Assembly (NCBI RefSeq): GCF_001931485.1
Contig: NZ_MSDV01000053.1
Span: forward strand, 30,382-94,381
Length of the DNA: 64,000 nucleotides
Reading direction: 5' to 3'
Source: Burkholderia sp. SRS-W-2-2016
GTDB taxonomy: Bacteria > Pseudomonadota > Gammaproteobacteria > Burkholderiales > Burkholderiaceae
The translations under genes were made by a program, and so were the position numbers. The notes under the pieces were generated by a model. That model made no database searches. It was given only the letters and a program-made list of their open reading frames with translations, and was not told the origin of the DNA. This document shows positions 1-8,518 of this stretch, in pieces (position 1 is the stretch's first letter; the number at the start of each line of letters is the position of its first letter).

Positions 1-384
1 TTCGGGAAGATGCCAGCGCACATTGGATGCGCTCACAACGATATCGCACGAGATCGCCAGCACGAAGCCACCACCCAGTGCGAAACCTTCCACCGCGGCG
101 ATCACCGGCTTCGACAGACTCGCAATCGAACGTGCGACGCGCGCGGTGTCCGACTCGGAATCGCACATCTGCTGAATCGACATCGTCGCGAGTTCTTTCA
201 GGTCACTGCCCGAACAGAAAGCAGGTGCTGCGCCCGAGAGCACAATTGCACGCACTTCCGGATCGCGGTCGGCCTGCTGCAATGCCTGCCCGAGTTCGTC
301 GATCGATTTGCCGTCGAGCGCATTGCGCCGTTCGGGCCGGTTCAACGTCAGGTGACGGACCTCACCCATGTTCACGCTAATCAC
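1..384 (-). CDS. Enoyl-CoA hydratase/isomerase family protein, partial (C-terminus beyond left edge)
   Basis: The 128 visible residues are the N-terminal half of a crotonase-fold enzyme. An NRPERRNALD-type segment near residue 20 is followed by the CoA/oxyanion segment AFCSGSDLKEL and then by VEGFALGGGF, the second oxyanion-hole glycine region. Family members hydrate, isomerise or cleave acyl-CoA thioesters in the cytoplasm. I chose the GTG at 384 because a GGAGG sits 7 nt upstream; an in-frame ATG at 369 is possible. The gene starts 42 bp after the FAD oxidoreductase on the same strand, so the two are probably co-transcribed from the promoter near 1808-1836. The substrate cannot be told from this fragment. 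Confidence 0.85.
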   Translation of the reverse strand, partial: MISVNMGEVRHLTLNRPERRNALDGKSIDELGQALQQADRDPEVRAIVLSGAAPAFCSGSDLKELATMSIQQMCDSESDTARVARSIASLSKPVIAAVEGFALGGGFVLAISCDIVVSASNVRWHLPE

Positions 385-426
385 TTACATCCCTCCTTGT
401 AGACCTTTTCAGTCGCTGTCTCTCAG

Positions 427-1764
427 TTACAGATGTGCACCGTCGCGCCCAAGTGCATGACGTATTGCCTGCGGATCGACCCGACGGGGTTCGATGCCCT
501 GCCGTACGGCAAGGGTGGCGGCATGACCGATCGCATGGCCGTATGAAAAGCACTGCGCCGTGACGCGGGCAGACGCCACCGCTTCATGTTCCGCGGACAG
601 ACACCGTCCCGCGACAAGCAGCCCCTCACCGCGCGACGGCACGAAACAGCCGTAGGGCACTTCGTAGTAGTCGTCGAGCACCCACTCCACCTTCGGCTTT
701 GCTCCCGCGTGCAATTCGATCGGCCACGGCGAACGCGCGATACCGTCGGAGAACTTCCGCGCGCCGACCACATCGCTATTCATCAGCTTTGCGACACCTT
801 CGACTTGCCGCGTCTGGCGCACGCCGACCTGAACCGCGGTGTCGTTGATGTAAGCGTCCTCGCAGCCTGCTACGTAATCCTTAAGAAATTGGGCATACGC
901 ATGAACCTGTTTTCTGCCGTTCAATTCACCTTCGGTGAAATCGTCGTAGAAAAGCGGGTTGAGTTCGCGACCGTCGGAGCCTGTGATGCGCGTACAGTTG
1001 CAGAGGAGTTCGCCACGACGTGTCGTCGGAAAGAGCCAGATTTTCGAGCGCGGCAGGTTGTCTCCGGCGAGCTGACGTTCGCGCAGCAGCGCCGAAATCG
1101 CTTCGCCCATGATCGTGTCGTCGCCGTAAGCGTCGGTAAAGCGCGCGACGTTCACGCCCTGCAACCTGAAAATCATCGTCGGATTCTGCACGCGAGTACC
1201 GTCGCCGATGAAGCTATCAAGGCCGGCCATCGCGACGAGGTCGGCGTCGCCGCTGGCGTCCACGGTGACACCAGCGCGAATCGTCAACGGCCCCTGCTTG
1301 GTCCACGCCGTCACTCCTTCGACCCGCTCGTTGCCGTCCAGCAATACACCAGTTGCAACCGCGTGATAAATGACCTTGACTCCCGACGCTTCCAGCAGGC
1401 TGTCGGCCGTATCGCGCCAGACCAGCGGGTCATGAACGCGCGTCCAGGTTTTCCCGTAGCGTACCGGCGCGGCCAGACCGCCACGCTGCTCCAGCGCATC
1501 GCAGAACTCTTTCGCAAAGCCGGCGACGATCGCCTCCGGTTTCGCGCCCGCCCGCTCGGTCGCGAGGTACATGCCGCACACCGTTCCCGAAAGTCCGGCA
1601 ACTGCACCGCCACCGCAAAAACCATAGCGTTCTAGCAGGATCACCTTGAGCCCCTGCCGGCTCGCGGTAACGGCCGTTGCGACGCCCGCCGCGCCCCCAC
1701 CTGTCACGAGTACGTCGCATTGAAGTCCGTCAACAGACCGGACGTCGATTCCCGAATTTCGCAT
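427..1764 (-). CDS. FAD-dependent oxidoreductase (FAD_oxidored family)
   Basis: A 445-residue flavoprotein. The N-terminus carries the dinucleotide-binding motif GGGAAG (about residues 22-27) followed by an LLER acidic end of strand 2 and a GFCGGG turn. The second FAD segment VDASGDADLVAMAG and a C-terminal GLLVAGRCLSAEHEA block match the PF12831-type FAD-dependent dehydrogenase/reductase architecture. It is soluble, with no signal peptide. A GGGAG ribosome-binding site lies about 7 nt before the ATG. It leads a probable two-gene operon with the enoyl-CoA hydratase, which suggests a role in catabolism of an organic acid or acyl-CoA substrate. The substrate is unknown. The promoter is covered by a perfect palindrome, so the gene is probably repressed until an inducer appears. 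Confidence 0.82.
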   Translation of the reverse strand: MRNSGIDVRSVDGLQCDVLVTGGGAAGVATAVTASRQGLKVILLERYGFCGGGAVAGLSGTVCGMYLATERAGAKPEAIVAGFAKEFCDALEQRGGLAAPVRYGKTWTRVHDPLVWRDTADSLLEASGVKVIYHAVATGVLLDGNERVEGVTAWTKQGPLTIRAGVTVDASGDADLVAMAGLDSFIGDGTRVQNPTMIFRLQGVNVARFTDAYGDDTIMGEAISALLRERQLAGDNLPRSKIWLFPTTRRGELLCNCTRITGSDGRELNPLFYDDFTEGELNGRKQVHAYAQFLKDYVAGCEDAYINDTAVQVGVRQTRQVEGVAKLMNSDVVGARKFSDGIARSPWPIELHAGAKPKVEWVLDDYYEVPYGCFVPSRGEGLLVAGRCLSAEHEAVASARVTAQCFSYGHAIGHAATLAVRQGIEPRRVDPQAIRHALGRDGAHL

Positions 1765-1777
1765 CTGTCACTCCCAT

Positions 1778-1807
1778 TGTCGTCAACTGACATATCAGTT
1801 GACGACA
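1778..1807. promoter_or_regulatory. Perfect 13-bp inverted repeat, probable repressor operator
   Basis: TGTCGTCAACTGA and its exact reverse complement flank the 4-bp spacer CATA. The palindrome begins directly after the -10 box of the promoter at 1808-1836, so it covers the expected transcription start of the FAD oxidoreductase gene. Size and symmetry suit a dimeric repressor of the GntR or similar type; its gene is not in the visible neighbourhood and may lie left of the window. Confidence 0.75.
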
Positions 1808-1836
1808 TTTGTACCGAGACGAAATTAGTCTGTCAA
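1808..1836 (-). promoter_or_regulatory. Sigma-70-type promoter of the FAD oxidoreductase operon
   Basis: Read on the minus strand, a consensus -35 box TTGACA (1836-1831) is separated by 17 bp from TACAAA (1813-1808). The predicted start near 1801 gives a leader of about 37 nt before the ATG at 1764. Confidence 0.65.
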
Positions 1837-2372
1837 TGATGAAGGCAGCAAGTGAGAGACGGCGGCAATGGAATAGACGCCCCAGGTGCCAGACGGGACG
1901 GGGGTTTGCAGGCGAAGAGACCCGCAGAGCCGTGGTTTTCCCTGGTTCAGGCTGGCTCAATAAATCACTTAGCCAAAGAGTCCCGTGCTCTTTGACGTGC
2001 GCAAAGTTTTATTCGGCTAAGAAGCGCTTCTGTATGCGTCGGTTCACGCGTTCAGTAGAACTTCGCGAATGATGCGCTTGATGTATTGCTAGACCCGTGG
2101 TGCTAGGCAGTGCCCGGTGGCTGCCATTCAAAGCTGGGCTGTCAGTGCTACCGCGATGGGATAGCGCCTCGAATTTGTTGGCCCGGTTCGAGTCAGCGAA
2201 AGTAGACCTTACACGTCCCGAAAGAGGCGCCGTTCGTTGTTCCTCACAGTGGTACTCAAGCGTCCGCACTCGAAAACGAACGTTGACCGCGATCGAAAGC
2301 TTGCCTACCCTGTGGCGCACCCGCTATTCCTCAGACGATACAGGCTTCGCGCTACACCCCGATACTGCTCTC
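1837..2372. other. Intergenic stretch without a recognisable gene
   Basis: This is divergent space between the FAD oxidoreductase promoter and the VanW-fusion gene. The reading frame of the fusion gene is open back to 2097, but that extension has no recognisable domain and a less biased codon composition than the gene body. No convincing promoter for the fusion gene, RNA gene or repeat was seen. Local GC content is lower than in the neighbouring genes. Confidence 0.4.
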
Positions 2373-4190
2373 ATGACGAACCCCGATTCCAGGAATTTGC
2401 CTACTCGTTGGACTACCCTTTGGCTCGAGGTTCGTAAATACCTGCTTTCAGGGCGTCGCATCGTTGAAGACTCGTTTGTGCCCGACCTGAGGCGATGGCG
2501 GCATGGACGGGCGCTGATCGATGCACCCATCGTTGCCCAGATCCGCAGCCCGTTATGGGACGAGGGACGTCCGGACGAGTTCCTGCTCCTCGCGGGCAAG
2601 GTGGAGAACCTTCGGATTGCCCGAGCCGCATTCCATGCTATCGAGGTGCCGCCGGGTGGCATCATGAGTTTCTGGCAGCAGCTCGGCAGGCCGGTTCGTC
2701 GGCGCGGCTTCGTACTTGGGCGCGAAATTCGGCATGGTTGTGTAGTACCCGCGATCGCCGGCGGCATTTGCCAGATTTCCAATGCGTTGCTGCGCTGTGC
2801 GCTTCAGGCGGGTCTTGAGGTTGTCGAGCGGCATTCGCACAGTGCGACGATTCAGCCCGGCGATAGCACTCCTACAGATCGCGACCAGGCCGATGCCACA
2901 GTTTCGTGGAACTATGTCGATCTGCGCTTGCGCGACGATCACGCGTGGCGTATCGAACTGGAAATTGGCTCCGACGAAATGGCACTCACCATCCGCTCGC
3001 GCCGCCCGGAATGCAACATTCCGCAACGATCTGCAAGTCAACGCTCGTTTCCAATTCACCATTCAGGAACACGGCCCACGGCACGCAGTTGTTTGACCTG
3101 CCAGCAGATTAGCTGTCACCAGCACCGGCCGGATCTTGCCGGAAGCGAGTCGCGCTTTACGACAGAAGCATGGCTGCTGGACAGTTCCGTTCGAACACCT
3201 GAATTTCAAAAGTACCTTGATGAACGCGGTGCGGATACCCCACGTGTCGTCCTCAAGTCGCCGACTCATCATGTTGGCGCGTTCCGACCCAAAAGCGTGC
3301 TGATCGCGGCGTACTGGCGCTGGCGTTTCCGGTTTCCCGGCCGCCACGGCATCCATGCGCGGCGACTCGATCATGCCGAGTCGCTCGCGCGTGCCTATGC
3401 GCGGACCTTGGCGCCGCAGCATGTCCGACTGATCGTCAGTCAAACCCTGCTGCCTTTTCTTTGGGAGCTTGGAGTACTCGCGGGGCGCCGCTATGAAGTC
3501 CTCGCGCACGCTCTTCCCATGCGTGAAATCGAGTGCCGGCTCGATCGCGCTAACCGGCTGTGGCCCACCGAGTCCAGCCTCGCAATGTTTAGAGCTCCGG
3601 ACGATCTCGTCCGCGCGGAATTGGCGGCACTTCGACATGCTGCCCGGATCGTCACTGCGCACCCCGAAGTTGCGGCTGAAATCGCCAAATTGCGGCAGGA
3701 ACCGGCGGACGGGGCACGAATAAGCGTTCTGCCATGGGTCCTTCCTGCGCATCAGCCTATGCCGGCCGTCCCGGAAGATCGCAGTCGAAGAAAGATTGTG
3801 GTCATGCCCGCCAGTGCGTTGGCGCGTAAAGGAGCTCGCGAACTGGCTGAAGCCCTGCGCGGCTTGCCTTGTGAGCTTTGGGTATTAGGTACTGTCCCGC
3901 AGTCATGGTTTTCAGCCGTGAAGCCTGATGTTGTGAAGTCCATTGACCCACAGGAAGACTGGCTCGCACATGCCACGGTCGTCGTGCTTCCCGCGCATGT
4001 CGAGCATTCGCCTCGAGCCGCGCTGACTGCGATCGCTGCCGGGTTACCCGTCGTGGCAAGCACTGCTTGTGGACTGGACGGACTGCCTGGGGTGACGTCG
4101 GTGCCCGCCGGTGACGTCGAGGCTCTGCGTCGCGCCCTCTCCCCTTATCTGAGCGGCGCAGACGAGGCGTGCGCCCTCGACATCGAATAA
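2373..4190 (+). CDS. VanW-family domain fused to a glycosyltransferase-like domain
   Basis: A 605-residue protein from the ATG at 2373. Residues about 85-210 form a VanW domain: a GRPVRRRGFVLG segment, the invariant GGICQISNAL (Cys133) and ERHSHS. A cysteine/histidine cluster follows, C240-x2-C243-x4-C248-H-x-H, which could bind zinc or an Fe-S centre. From about residue 290 the chain resembles a GT4-type glycosyltransferase, with a C-terminal AAGLPVVAST and an LDGLPGV..VPAGDVEALRRAL segment. VanW is known from vancomycin-resistance clusters and many non-resistant bacteria, with no established reaction. No signal peptide is visible, so action on a cytoplasmic precursor of a cell-surface glycan is my inference. 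An upstream in-frame GTG at 2097 would add 92 residues, but they have no recognisable domain. The gene is isolated between oppositely transcribed operons. Confidence 0.75.
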   Translation: MTNPDSRNLPTRWTTLWLEVRKYLLSGRRIVEDSFVPDLRRWRHGRALIDAPIVAQIRSPLWDEGRPDEFLLLAGKVENLRIARAAFHAIEVPPGGIMSFWQQLGRPVRRRGFVLGREIRHGCVVPAIAGGICQISNALLRCALQAGLEVVERHSHSATIQPGDSTPTDRDQADATVSWNYVDLRLRDDHAWRIELEIGSDEMALTIRSRRPECNIPQRSASQRSFPIHHSGTRPTARSCLTCQQISCHQHRPDLAGSESRFTTEAWLLDSSVRTPEFQKYLDERGADTPRVVLKSPTHHVGAFRPKSVLIAAYWRWRFRFPGRHGIHARRLDHAESLARAYARTLAPQHVRLIVSQTLLPFLWELGVLAGRRYEVLAHALPMREIECRLDRANRLWPTESSLAMFRAPDDLVRAELAALRHAARIVTAHPEVAAEIAKLRQEPADGARISVLPWVLPAHQPMPAVPEDRSRRKIVVMPASALARKGARELAEALRGLPCELWVLGTVPQSWFSAVKPDVVKSIDPQEDWLAHATVVVLPAHVEHSPRAALTAIAAGLPVVASTACGLDGLPGVTSVPAGDVEALRRALSPYLSGADEACALDIE

Positions 4191-4237
4191 CCGTCGCCAC
4201 CGCTTTGACAGGTCATCGGCGATTGACGGCGCTCGCG

Positions 4238-5032
4238 TCAGGCAATCGCCGACACCCCAACGCCCCCCGCCAATTCAACCGTCACCTCGTCCCGCTCCCG
4301 AAACGGCGCCAGCGTAGCTTCGTCCGCCAGTGCCGACGTGATGAGCCGCCAGTCACGCAGCAGCGGCGTCCAGTGCTGCTGACGCGCGCGGCCAAGTTTG
4401 GTCGAATCGGCGAGCACGATCACCTCCGCGGCGCGGGCGATGATGCACTCCTTCAGCCACGCCTGCTGCGCCGATGCCTCGCACAAACCGAATTCCGCCA
4501 CCACGCCGTCGGCGCCGAGGAATGCCACATCGATCGTGAGCCGGCCCAAGGTGAGCTCGGCAATCGGCCCGAGCGTACTCATACTCGTGCTGCGCAACTC
4601 GCCGCCGATCAGCGTAAGCCGTACGCCCGGCGCGTTCGCGAGCGCCATCACCGCGAGCAGGTTGTTGGTGACGACATGCAGATCCGCACGCGTCGACAGA
4701 TGGCGCGCAAGCGCGGCGCAGGTGGTGCCGCCGTCGAGCAGCACGGTCGCGCCTTCGCGAACATGCGCGGCGGCCGCCTGCGCAATCGCCTCCTTCTGTT
4801 CGCGTTGCGCGCCCTTGCGCTCCTCGAGCGACGCTTCCGGCTCGTGCATACCGACCTGCGCCGTTGCGCCGCCGTAAGTACGCACGAGTCGCCGCTCTTT
4901 TGCGAGCACCGTCAGGTCGCGCCGGATCGTCGCTTCCGACACCTCCAGCGCGGCGCACAACTCCTCGACGCTGGCGTCGCGTGCCCTGACAAATTCAAGA
5001 ATGGCCTGATGGCGTTCGATGGTCTTTTTCAC
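4238..5032 (-). CDS. DeoR/GlpR-family transcriptional regulator
   Basis: A 264-residue protein with an N-terminal DeoR helix-turn-helix: VEELCAALEVSEATIRRDL at about residues 20-38, followed by the conserved RTYGGA wing. The C-terminal DeoRC sugar-phosphate sensor fold carries LLDGGTTCAALARHL and VVTNNLLAVMALA segments typical of phosphosugar binding. It is the last gene of the kdgT-kinase-pdxA2 operon, 64 bp after pdxA2 on the same strand. It therefore probably controls that operon, responding to a phosphorylated intermediate such as 4-phospho-D-threonate or -erythronate. The matching operators are probably the TGATCG-N3-CGATCA pairs near 8505 and 8569. Confidence 0.88.
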   Translation of the reverse strand: MKKTIERHQAILEFVRARDASVEELCAALEVSEATIRRDLTVLAKERRLVRTYGGATAQVGMHEPEASLEERKGAQREQKEAIAQAAAAHVREGATVLLDGGTTCAALARHLSTRADLHVVTNNLLAVMALANAPGVRLTLIGGELRSTSMSTLGPIAELTLGRLTIDVAFLGADGVVAEFGLCEASAQQAWLKECIIARAAEVIVLADSTKLGRARQQHWTPLLRDWRLITSALADEATLAPFRERDEVTVELAGGVGVSAIA

Positions 5033-5096
5033 TTCGTCAGCGGCGTCTCAAGGGGGTTCGATTCTACCCGACCCACTGAAGCACCTCAGCGTTGCT

Positions 5097-6098
5097 TCAG
5101 TGACGGCGCGTCGCCAGCTCCGCGCCCTGGCGCAACGCTTCGAGCATGCTGCCTTCGTCGACGATACCCTTGCCCGCGATATCGAACGCCGTGCCGTGAT
5201 CGACCGACGTGCGGATCACGTCGAGCCCCACCGTGACGTTCACGCCGGCTTCGAGGCCGAGCACCTTCACCGGACCGTGCCCCTGATCGTGATACATCGC
5301 GACGACCAGATCGAAGTCGCCGCGGCCCGCGCGGAAGAACAGCGTGTCGGCCGGCAGCGGACCGGTCACGTCGAGGCCTTGCTCCTGCAGCAGCTTGACC
5401 GCCGGGATGATCTTTTCTTCCTCTTCGCCATAACCGAACAGGCCGTTCTCACCCGCATGCGGATTGATCCCGCACACGCCGATGCGCGGCTTAGCGATGC
5501 CCGCCTTCACGAGCGTCGCGTTGCCACGCTCGATGGTCCGTTGCACCAGACCCGGCTCGATCTTGCGGATCGCGTCGATGATGCCGATATGCGTCGTCAC
5601 GTGAATCACGCGCAGTTGCGGCGCGACGAGCATCATCGATACTTCGTCGACGCCCGTCAGATGCGCGAGCATTTCCGTATGCCCCGGATACTTGTGGCCG
5701 CCCGCGTGCAGCGCTTCCTTGTTCAGCGGCGCGGTGCAGATCGCATCGATAACGCCCGCCTGCGCGAACTGCGCGGCGCGCTTGATGTACTGGTACGCGG
5801 CATCGCCGGCCACCGCGGACAGTTGCCCGAACGGCAGGTCGTCGGGAATTAGCCCGAGGTCGATACAGTCGATCGTGCCCTGCTCGTAGCGCGCCTGCGC
5901 GGGATCGTCGATGCGGCGGATTTTCATCTGGCCGCCGACGATCTCGTTGGCGAGTTCGAGGCGCTTCGCGTCGCCGATCACGAGCGGACGGCATTGCGCG
6001 TAGACCGACTGATGCGCGAGGCTCTTGACGACGACTTCAGCGCCGACGCCAGCCGCATCGCCCATCGTGATGCCGATAACAGGAAGGTAGTTGCTCAT
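5097..6098 (-). CDS. pdxA2: 4-phospho-D-threonate/D-erythronate dehydrogenase (PdxA2-type)
   Basis: A 333-residue member of the PdxA family with N-terminal GITMGDAAGVGAE. The three metal-ligand histidines of the family are present in PGHTEMLAHL, MYHDQGHGP and DHGTAFDIAG. PdxA proper oxidises 4-phosphohydroxy-L-threonine in vitamin B6 synthesis. Copies next to a DUF1537 kinase (PdxA2) oxidise 4-phospho-D-threonate or -erythronate and release CO2 to give dihydroxyacetone phosphate. Here the kinase gene starts 51 bp upstream and a DeoR regulator follows, so the catabolic role is strongly favoured over pyridoxal synthesis. The product would enter glycolysis/gluconeogenesis as DHAP. Confidence 0.88.
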   Translation of the reverse strand: MSNYLPVIGITMGDAAGVGAEVVVKSLAHQSVYAQCRPLVIGDAKRLELANEIVGGQMKIRRIDDPAQARYEQGTIDCIDLGLIPDDLPFGQLSAVAGDAAYQYIKRAAQFAQAGVIDAICTAPLNKEALHAGGHKYPGHTEMLAHLTGVDEVSMMLVAPQLRVIHVTTHIGIIDAIRKIEPGLVQRTIERGNATLVKAGIAKPRIGVCGINPHAGENGLFGYGEEEEKIIPAVKLLQEQGLDVTGPLPADTLFFRAGRGDFDLVVAMYHDQGHGPVKVLGLEAGVNVTVGLDVIRTSVDHGTAFDIAGKGIVDEGSMLEALRQGAELATRRH

Positions 6099-6149
6099 GA
6101 TGTGATCTCGTTATGCCTCAGGGTTTGCTGCTTGTTTCATTCACGGACA

Positions 6150-7442
6150 TCAGCGCGGTGCGACGCCCGGTTCGGTTTCGTTACGCAAGGTCAGCCATGC
6201 CGCGTACAACGCGTGATCGGTGCCGAATGCACCGGCCTTCGTGACGATGCCGGGGCAATGTTCGCGCGCGCCGCCGAGCGGACGCGCGACGGCGACACCG
6301 GCCTCGACCTCGGCCAGCAGTTGCAGATTGCCGATTTGCGCGGCCGCGAGCATCGCGCGCGCGGTCTCGCCGCCCGTCGCGATCAGACCGCCCGCCTTCG
6401 TGAAGTGCGGCGCGACGAGTTGCGCGAGCGCGGCCGACAGTTGCATCCCTTCCGCGGGATCGAAGCTGTCGTCGCGTCCGATGCGCAGTAGCAGATCGCA
6501 ACCGGCGCGCAGCGACACGGCGATCTGCTGCTGCAACGCATTCCAGTCGGAATGGCTGGCACCGGAGCGCAGCACGGCCGGCGGCACGATCAGTTCCTCG
6601 ACGCCACCACGCTCGCGCAGCAACGCGCACTGGCGCTCGCTGACCGCGGACAGACTGCCGACGAGGATCAGGATCGGTCCACCCGGAAATGCGGCGTTGT
6701 TCGCCGCGTAACCTGCACCGCCGTGTGCCCCGCCGTCTGCCCCGCCGTCTGCCCGCTCACGCGTCTCGAGCGCCGCGATCTCGCGCGCCAGACCGCCGGA
6801 GCCGACCCAGAAAAACGGCGCGCGGCTACGCAGGCTGGCCGTTGCCAGCGTGCGCAGCGCCTGCTCGGTCTGCGTGTCGACGACCAGCGCCTGCACGCCG
6901 CGCGCGGCCATTGCATCGATACGCATCGCCAGCTCGTGCGGCTGCTCGCGCAGCGCTTCAGCGTCCAGCCACTGCGTGAGCAGACCCGCCAGCGTCAGCT
7001 GCGTGGCGATATCGGCGGACACGCCCGCATGTTCGAGCTTCCAGGTGGCCGTCGTTTCGAGCGGCTCGCCGTGGACGAACACGCGGCCGCCCCGCACCGT
7101 GCGACCCATCGCCGGAAACGCGGGCGCGACGATCGCCATGCCGGCGAGCGGCTGCAGGCCCGCGACTTCGGCCGCCCAGTTGCCGCGCAGCGTCGAATCG
7201 ATTTTCTTGTACAGCCGCTGGTCCCACGAGCTCATCTCCGCATACGCGGCGCGGGTTCGCGCGGCGGCGGCATCGGGCGTCAGACGGCGCGTATCGGTGT
7301 CGACGGCGATCGTGTCGACGCCTTCATGCACCGGCTCACGCGTCGCCTGCAGCGTGACAACCGTGCGATGCCCGGCGTGCGCAAAACCGATCGCGCAGTC
7401 CGCGGCACCCGACAGGTCGTCCGCGATGATCAAAAATTTCAT
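6150..7442 (-). CDS. dtnK: Four-carbon acid sugar kinase, DUF1537 family (DtnK/OtnK-like)
   Basis: A 430-residue protein from the ATG at 7442, which overlaps the permease stop codon as ATGA. The N-terminal substrate domain starts with IIADDLSGAAD and has YKKIDSTLRGN; the C-terminal ATP-binding domain has a GGETARAML block. DUF1537 kinases phosphorylate D-threonate, D-erythronate or L-threonate at O4. Together with PdxA2 this gives the two-step route to DHAP. A glycine/aspartate-rich linker is encoded by 12-bp repeats around 6723-6758, between the two domains. The exact isomer used (threonate or erythronate) cannot be settled by eye. An open frame continues upstream to 8261 but lies entirely inside the permease gene and was not used. 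Confidence 0.88.
   Translation of the reverse strand: MKFLIIADDLSGAADCAIGFAHAGHRTVVTLQATREPVHEGVDTIAVDTDTRRLTPDAAAARTRAAYAEMSSWDQRLYKKIDSTLRGNWAAEVAGLQPLAGMAIVAPAFPAMGRTVRGGRVFVHGEPLETTATWKLEHAGVSADIATQLTLAGLLTQWLDAEALREQPHELAMRIDAMAARGVQALVVDTQTEQALRTLATASLRSRAPFFWVGSGGLAREIAALETRERADGGADGGAHGGAGYAANNAAFPGGPILILVGSLSAVSERQCALLRERGGVEELIVPPAVLRSGASHSDWNALQQQIAVSLRAGCDLLLRIGRDDSFDPAEGMQLSAALAQLVAPHFTKAGGLIATGGETARAMLAAAQIGNLQLLAEVEAGVAVARPLGGAREHCPGIVTKAGAFGTDHALYAAWLTLRNETEPGVAPR
6723..6758. repeat. 12-bp in-frame tandem repeat inside the DUF1537 kinase gene
   Basis: Two near-identical units GTSTGCCCCGCC (6723-6734, 6735-6746) are followed by a degenerate third copy, with weaker similarity upstream. 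On the coding strand they encode (D/H)GGA units in the inter-domain linker. The 12-bp length keeps the frame if copies are gained or lost. Confidence 0.6.
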
Positions 7443-8437
7443 CGCGCGAGCCCCGGGCGATTCTCCGCGCGGATCCGCTCCTGGCGCTGCTGATACCGCT
7501 TCGCGATCGACGCGGTCAGGATCGGCGACAGGATCGCCGTCACGACCACGCAGGCGGCGACCAGCAGGGTCGCGCTCTTGGCCGCTTCGTTGTACACGGG
7601 ATTGGCCGCGGCGACGAGCGCCGGCACGGCGGCCGCATTGCCCGCGGTATTGGCGGCGGCCACGCCCGCGACACCGGTGCCGCCCGTCAGACGGTCGGCG
7701 AAATACAGCGGAATGCCGGTCACGATCACGACAGCGATGCCCAGACCGATTCCAAGCAGGCCCGCCTGCCACACCTTGTGCAGATCGAGCCCGGCGCCGA
7801 GCGCCAGCGCGAAGAACGGAATCATGACCGGCACGGCCTTCGCGAGGAAGTCGCGCATGTCGCGATCGAGGTTGCCGAGCAGCATGCCGAGCGCGAGCGG
7901 CAGGATGCTGCCGACCAGCGTTTGCCACGGAAACGCGGACAGGCCGGCGACGCCGAGCGTGACCATCGTCAGGAACGGTCCCGATTCGAGCGACATCAGC
8001 GTATAGGCGCCGACGTCTTCCGATCTGCCGTACTGGCCCATCAGCGCCATATAGAGACCGCCGTTCGTGTCGTTCATCGCCGCGACGACCGCAAGGGTCG
8101 AGATGCCGGCAAAGAGCCCCGATGAAATCGGCTGTTCGCCGAGCAGGCGGCCGAGAATCACGCCGACGATTATCGCCGCGCCGACCTTCGTGACGAGCAG
8201 CGCGCCGCCCTTCTTCAGCAGATACGGCGTCGCCTTCACGCTGATGCTCGCCCCCATGCACACATAGAAGACGGCGAGGATCGGCAGCGCGCCCGTGAAC
8301 AGCGCATTGGTGAACGAGCCGAAGAATTTCGGCATGCCGGGCAGGAACGTCGCGACCATCGAGCCGATCAGCAAAGGCACGATCATCATGCCGCCGGGAA
8401 CGCGCTCGATCGAGCGTTTAATGGGAATCTGGACCAT
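7439..8437 (-). CDS. 2-keto-3-deoxygluconate permease family transporter (KdgT-like)
   Basis: A 332-residue inner-membrane protein with about ten hydrophobic segments. It begins with PIKRSIERVPGGMMIVPLLIG, the typical KdgT N-terminus, and contains a MNDTNGGLY segment conserved in the family. KdgT transporters bring in 2-keto-3-deoxygluconate by proton symport. With the downstream acid-sugar kinase and PdxA2 dehydrogenase, the more likely substrate here is a four-carbon sugar acid such as D-threonate or D-erythronate (inference). It is the first gene of the operon, with an AGGAG Shine-Dalgarno before the ATG and an ATGA overlap into the kinase gene. The promoter and paired operators lie in 8498-8590. 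Confidence 0.87.
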   Translation of the reverse strand: MVQIPIKRSIERVPGGMMIVPLLIGSMVATFLPGMPKFFGSFTNALFTGALPILAVFYVCMGASISVKATPYLLKKGGALLVTKVGAAIIVGVILGRLLGEQPISSGLFAGISTLAVVAAMNDTNGGLYMALMGQYGRSEDVGAYTLMSLESGPFLTMVTLGVAGLSAFPWQTLVGSILPLALGMLLGNLDRDMRDFLAKAVPVMIPFFALALGAGLDLHKVWQAGLLGIGLGIAVVIVTGIPLYFADRLTGGTGVAGVAAANTAGNAAAVPALVAAANPVYNEAAKSATLLVAACVVVTAILSPILTASIAKRYQQRQERIRAENRPGLAR

Positions 8438-8497
8438 GCATGTCTCCTGGCGTTATTCGGCGCGTTGATTGTTCCGCGCACGGAAGCTATGTCGAAG

Positions 8498-8512
8498 TGA
8501 TCGAATCGATCA
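8498..8512. promoter_or_regulatory. Operator O1, TGATCG-N3-CGATCA
   Basis: The 15-bp palindrome TGATCGAATCGATCA is centred on 8505 and overlaps the expected start of transcription of the kdgT-led operon. The same half-sites with the same 3-bp spacing recur 64 bp upstream, centred on 8569. The operon's own DeoR-family product is the natural candidate to bind here. Confidence 0.7.
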
Positions 8513-8518
8513 TGCCGG

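Noticed and set aside
5074..5102. 9-bp stem (CACTGAAGC/GCTTCAGTG) at the pdxA2 stop codon as a terminator
   Set aside because: The loop is 11 nt, there is no T-run on the minus strand and a co-directional DeoR gene follows closely.
7443..8261. N-terminal extension of the DUF1537 kinase frame
   Set aside because: The extension lies inside the KdgT-like gene; the ATG at 7442 with ATGA overlap is the natural start.
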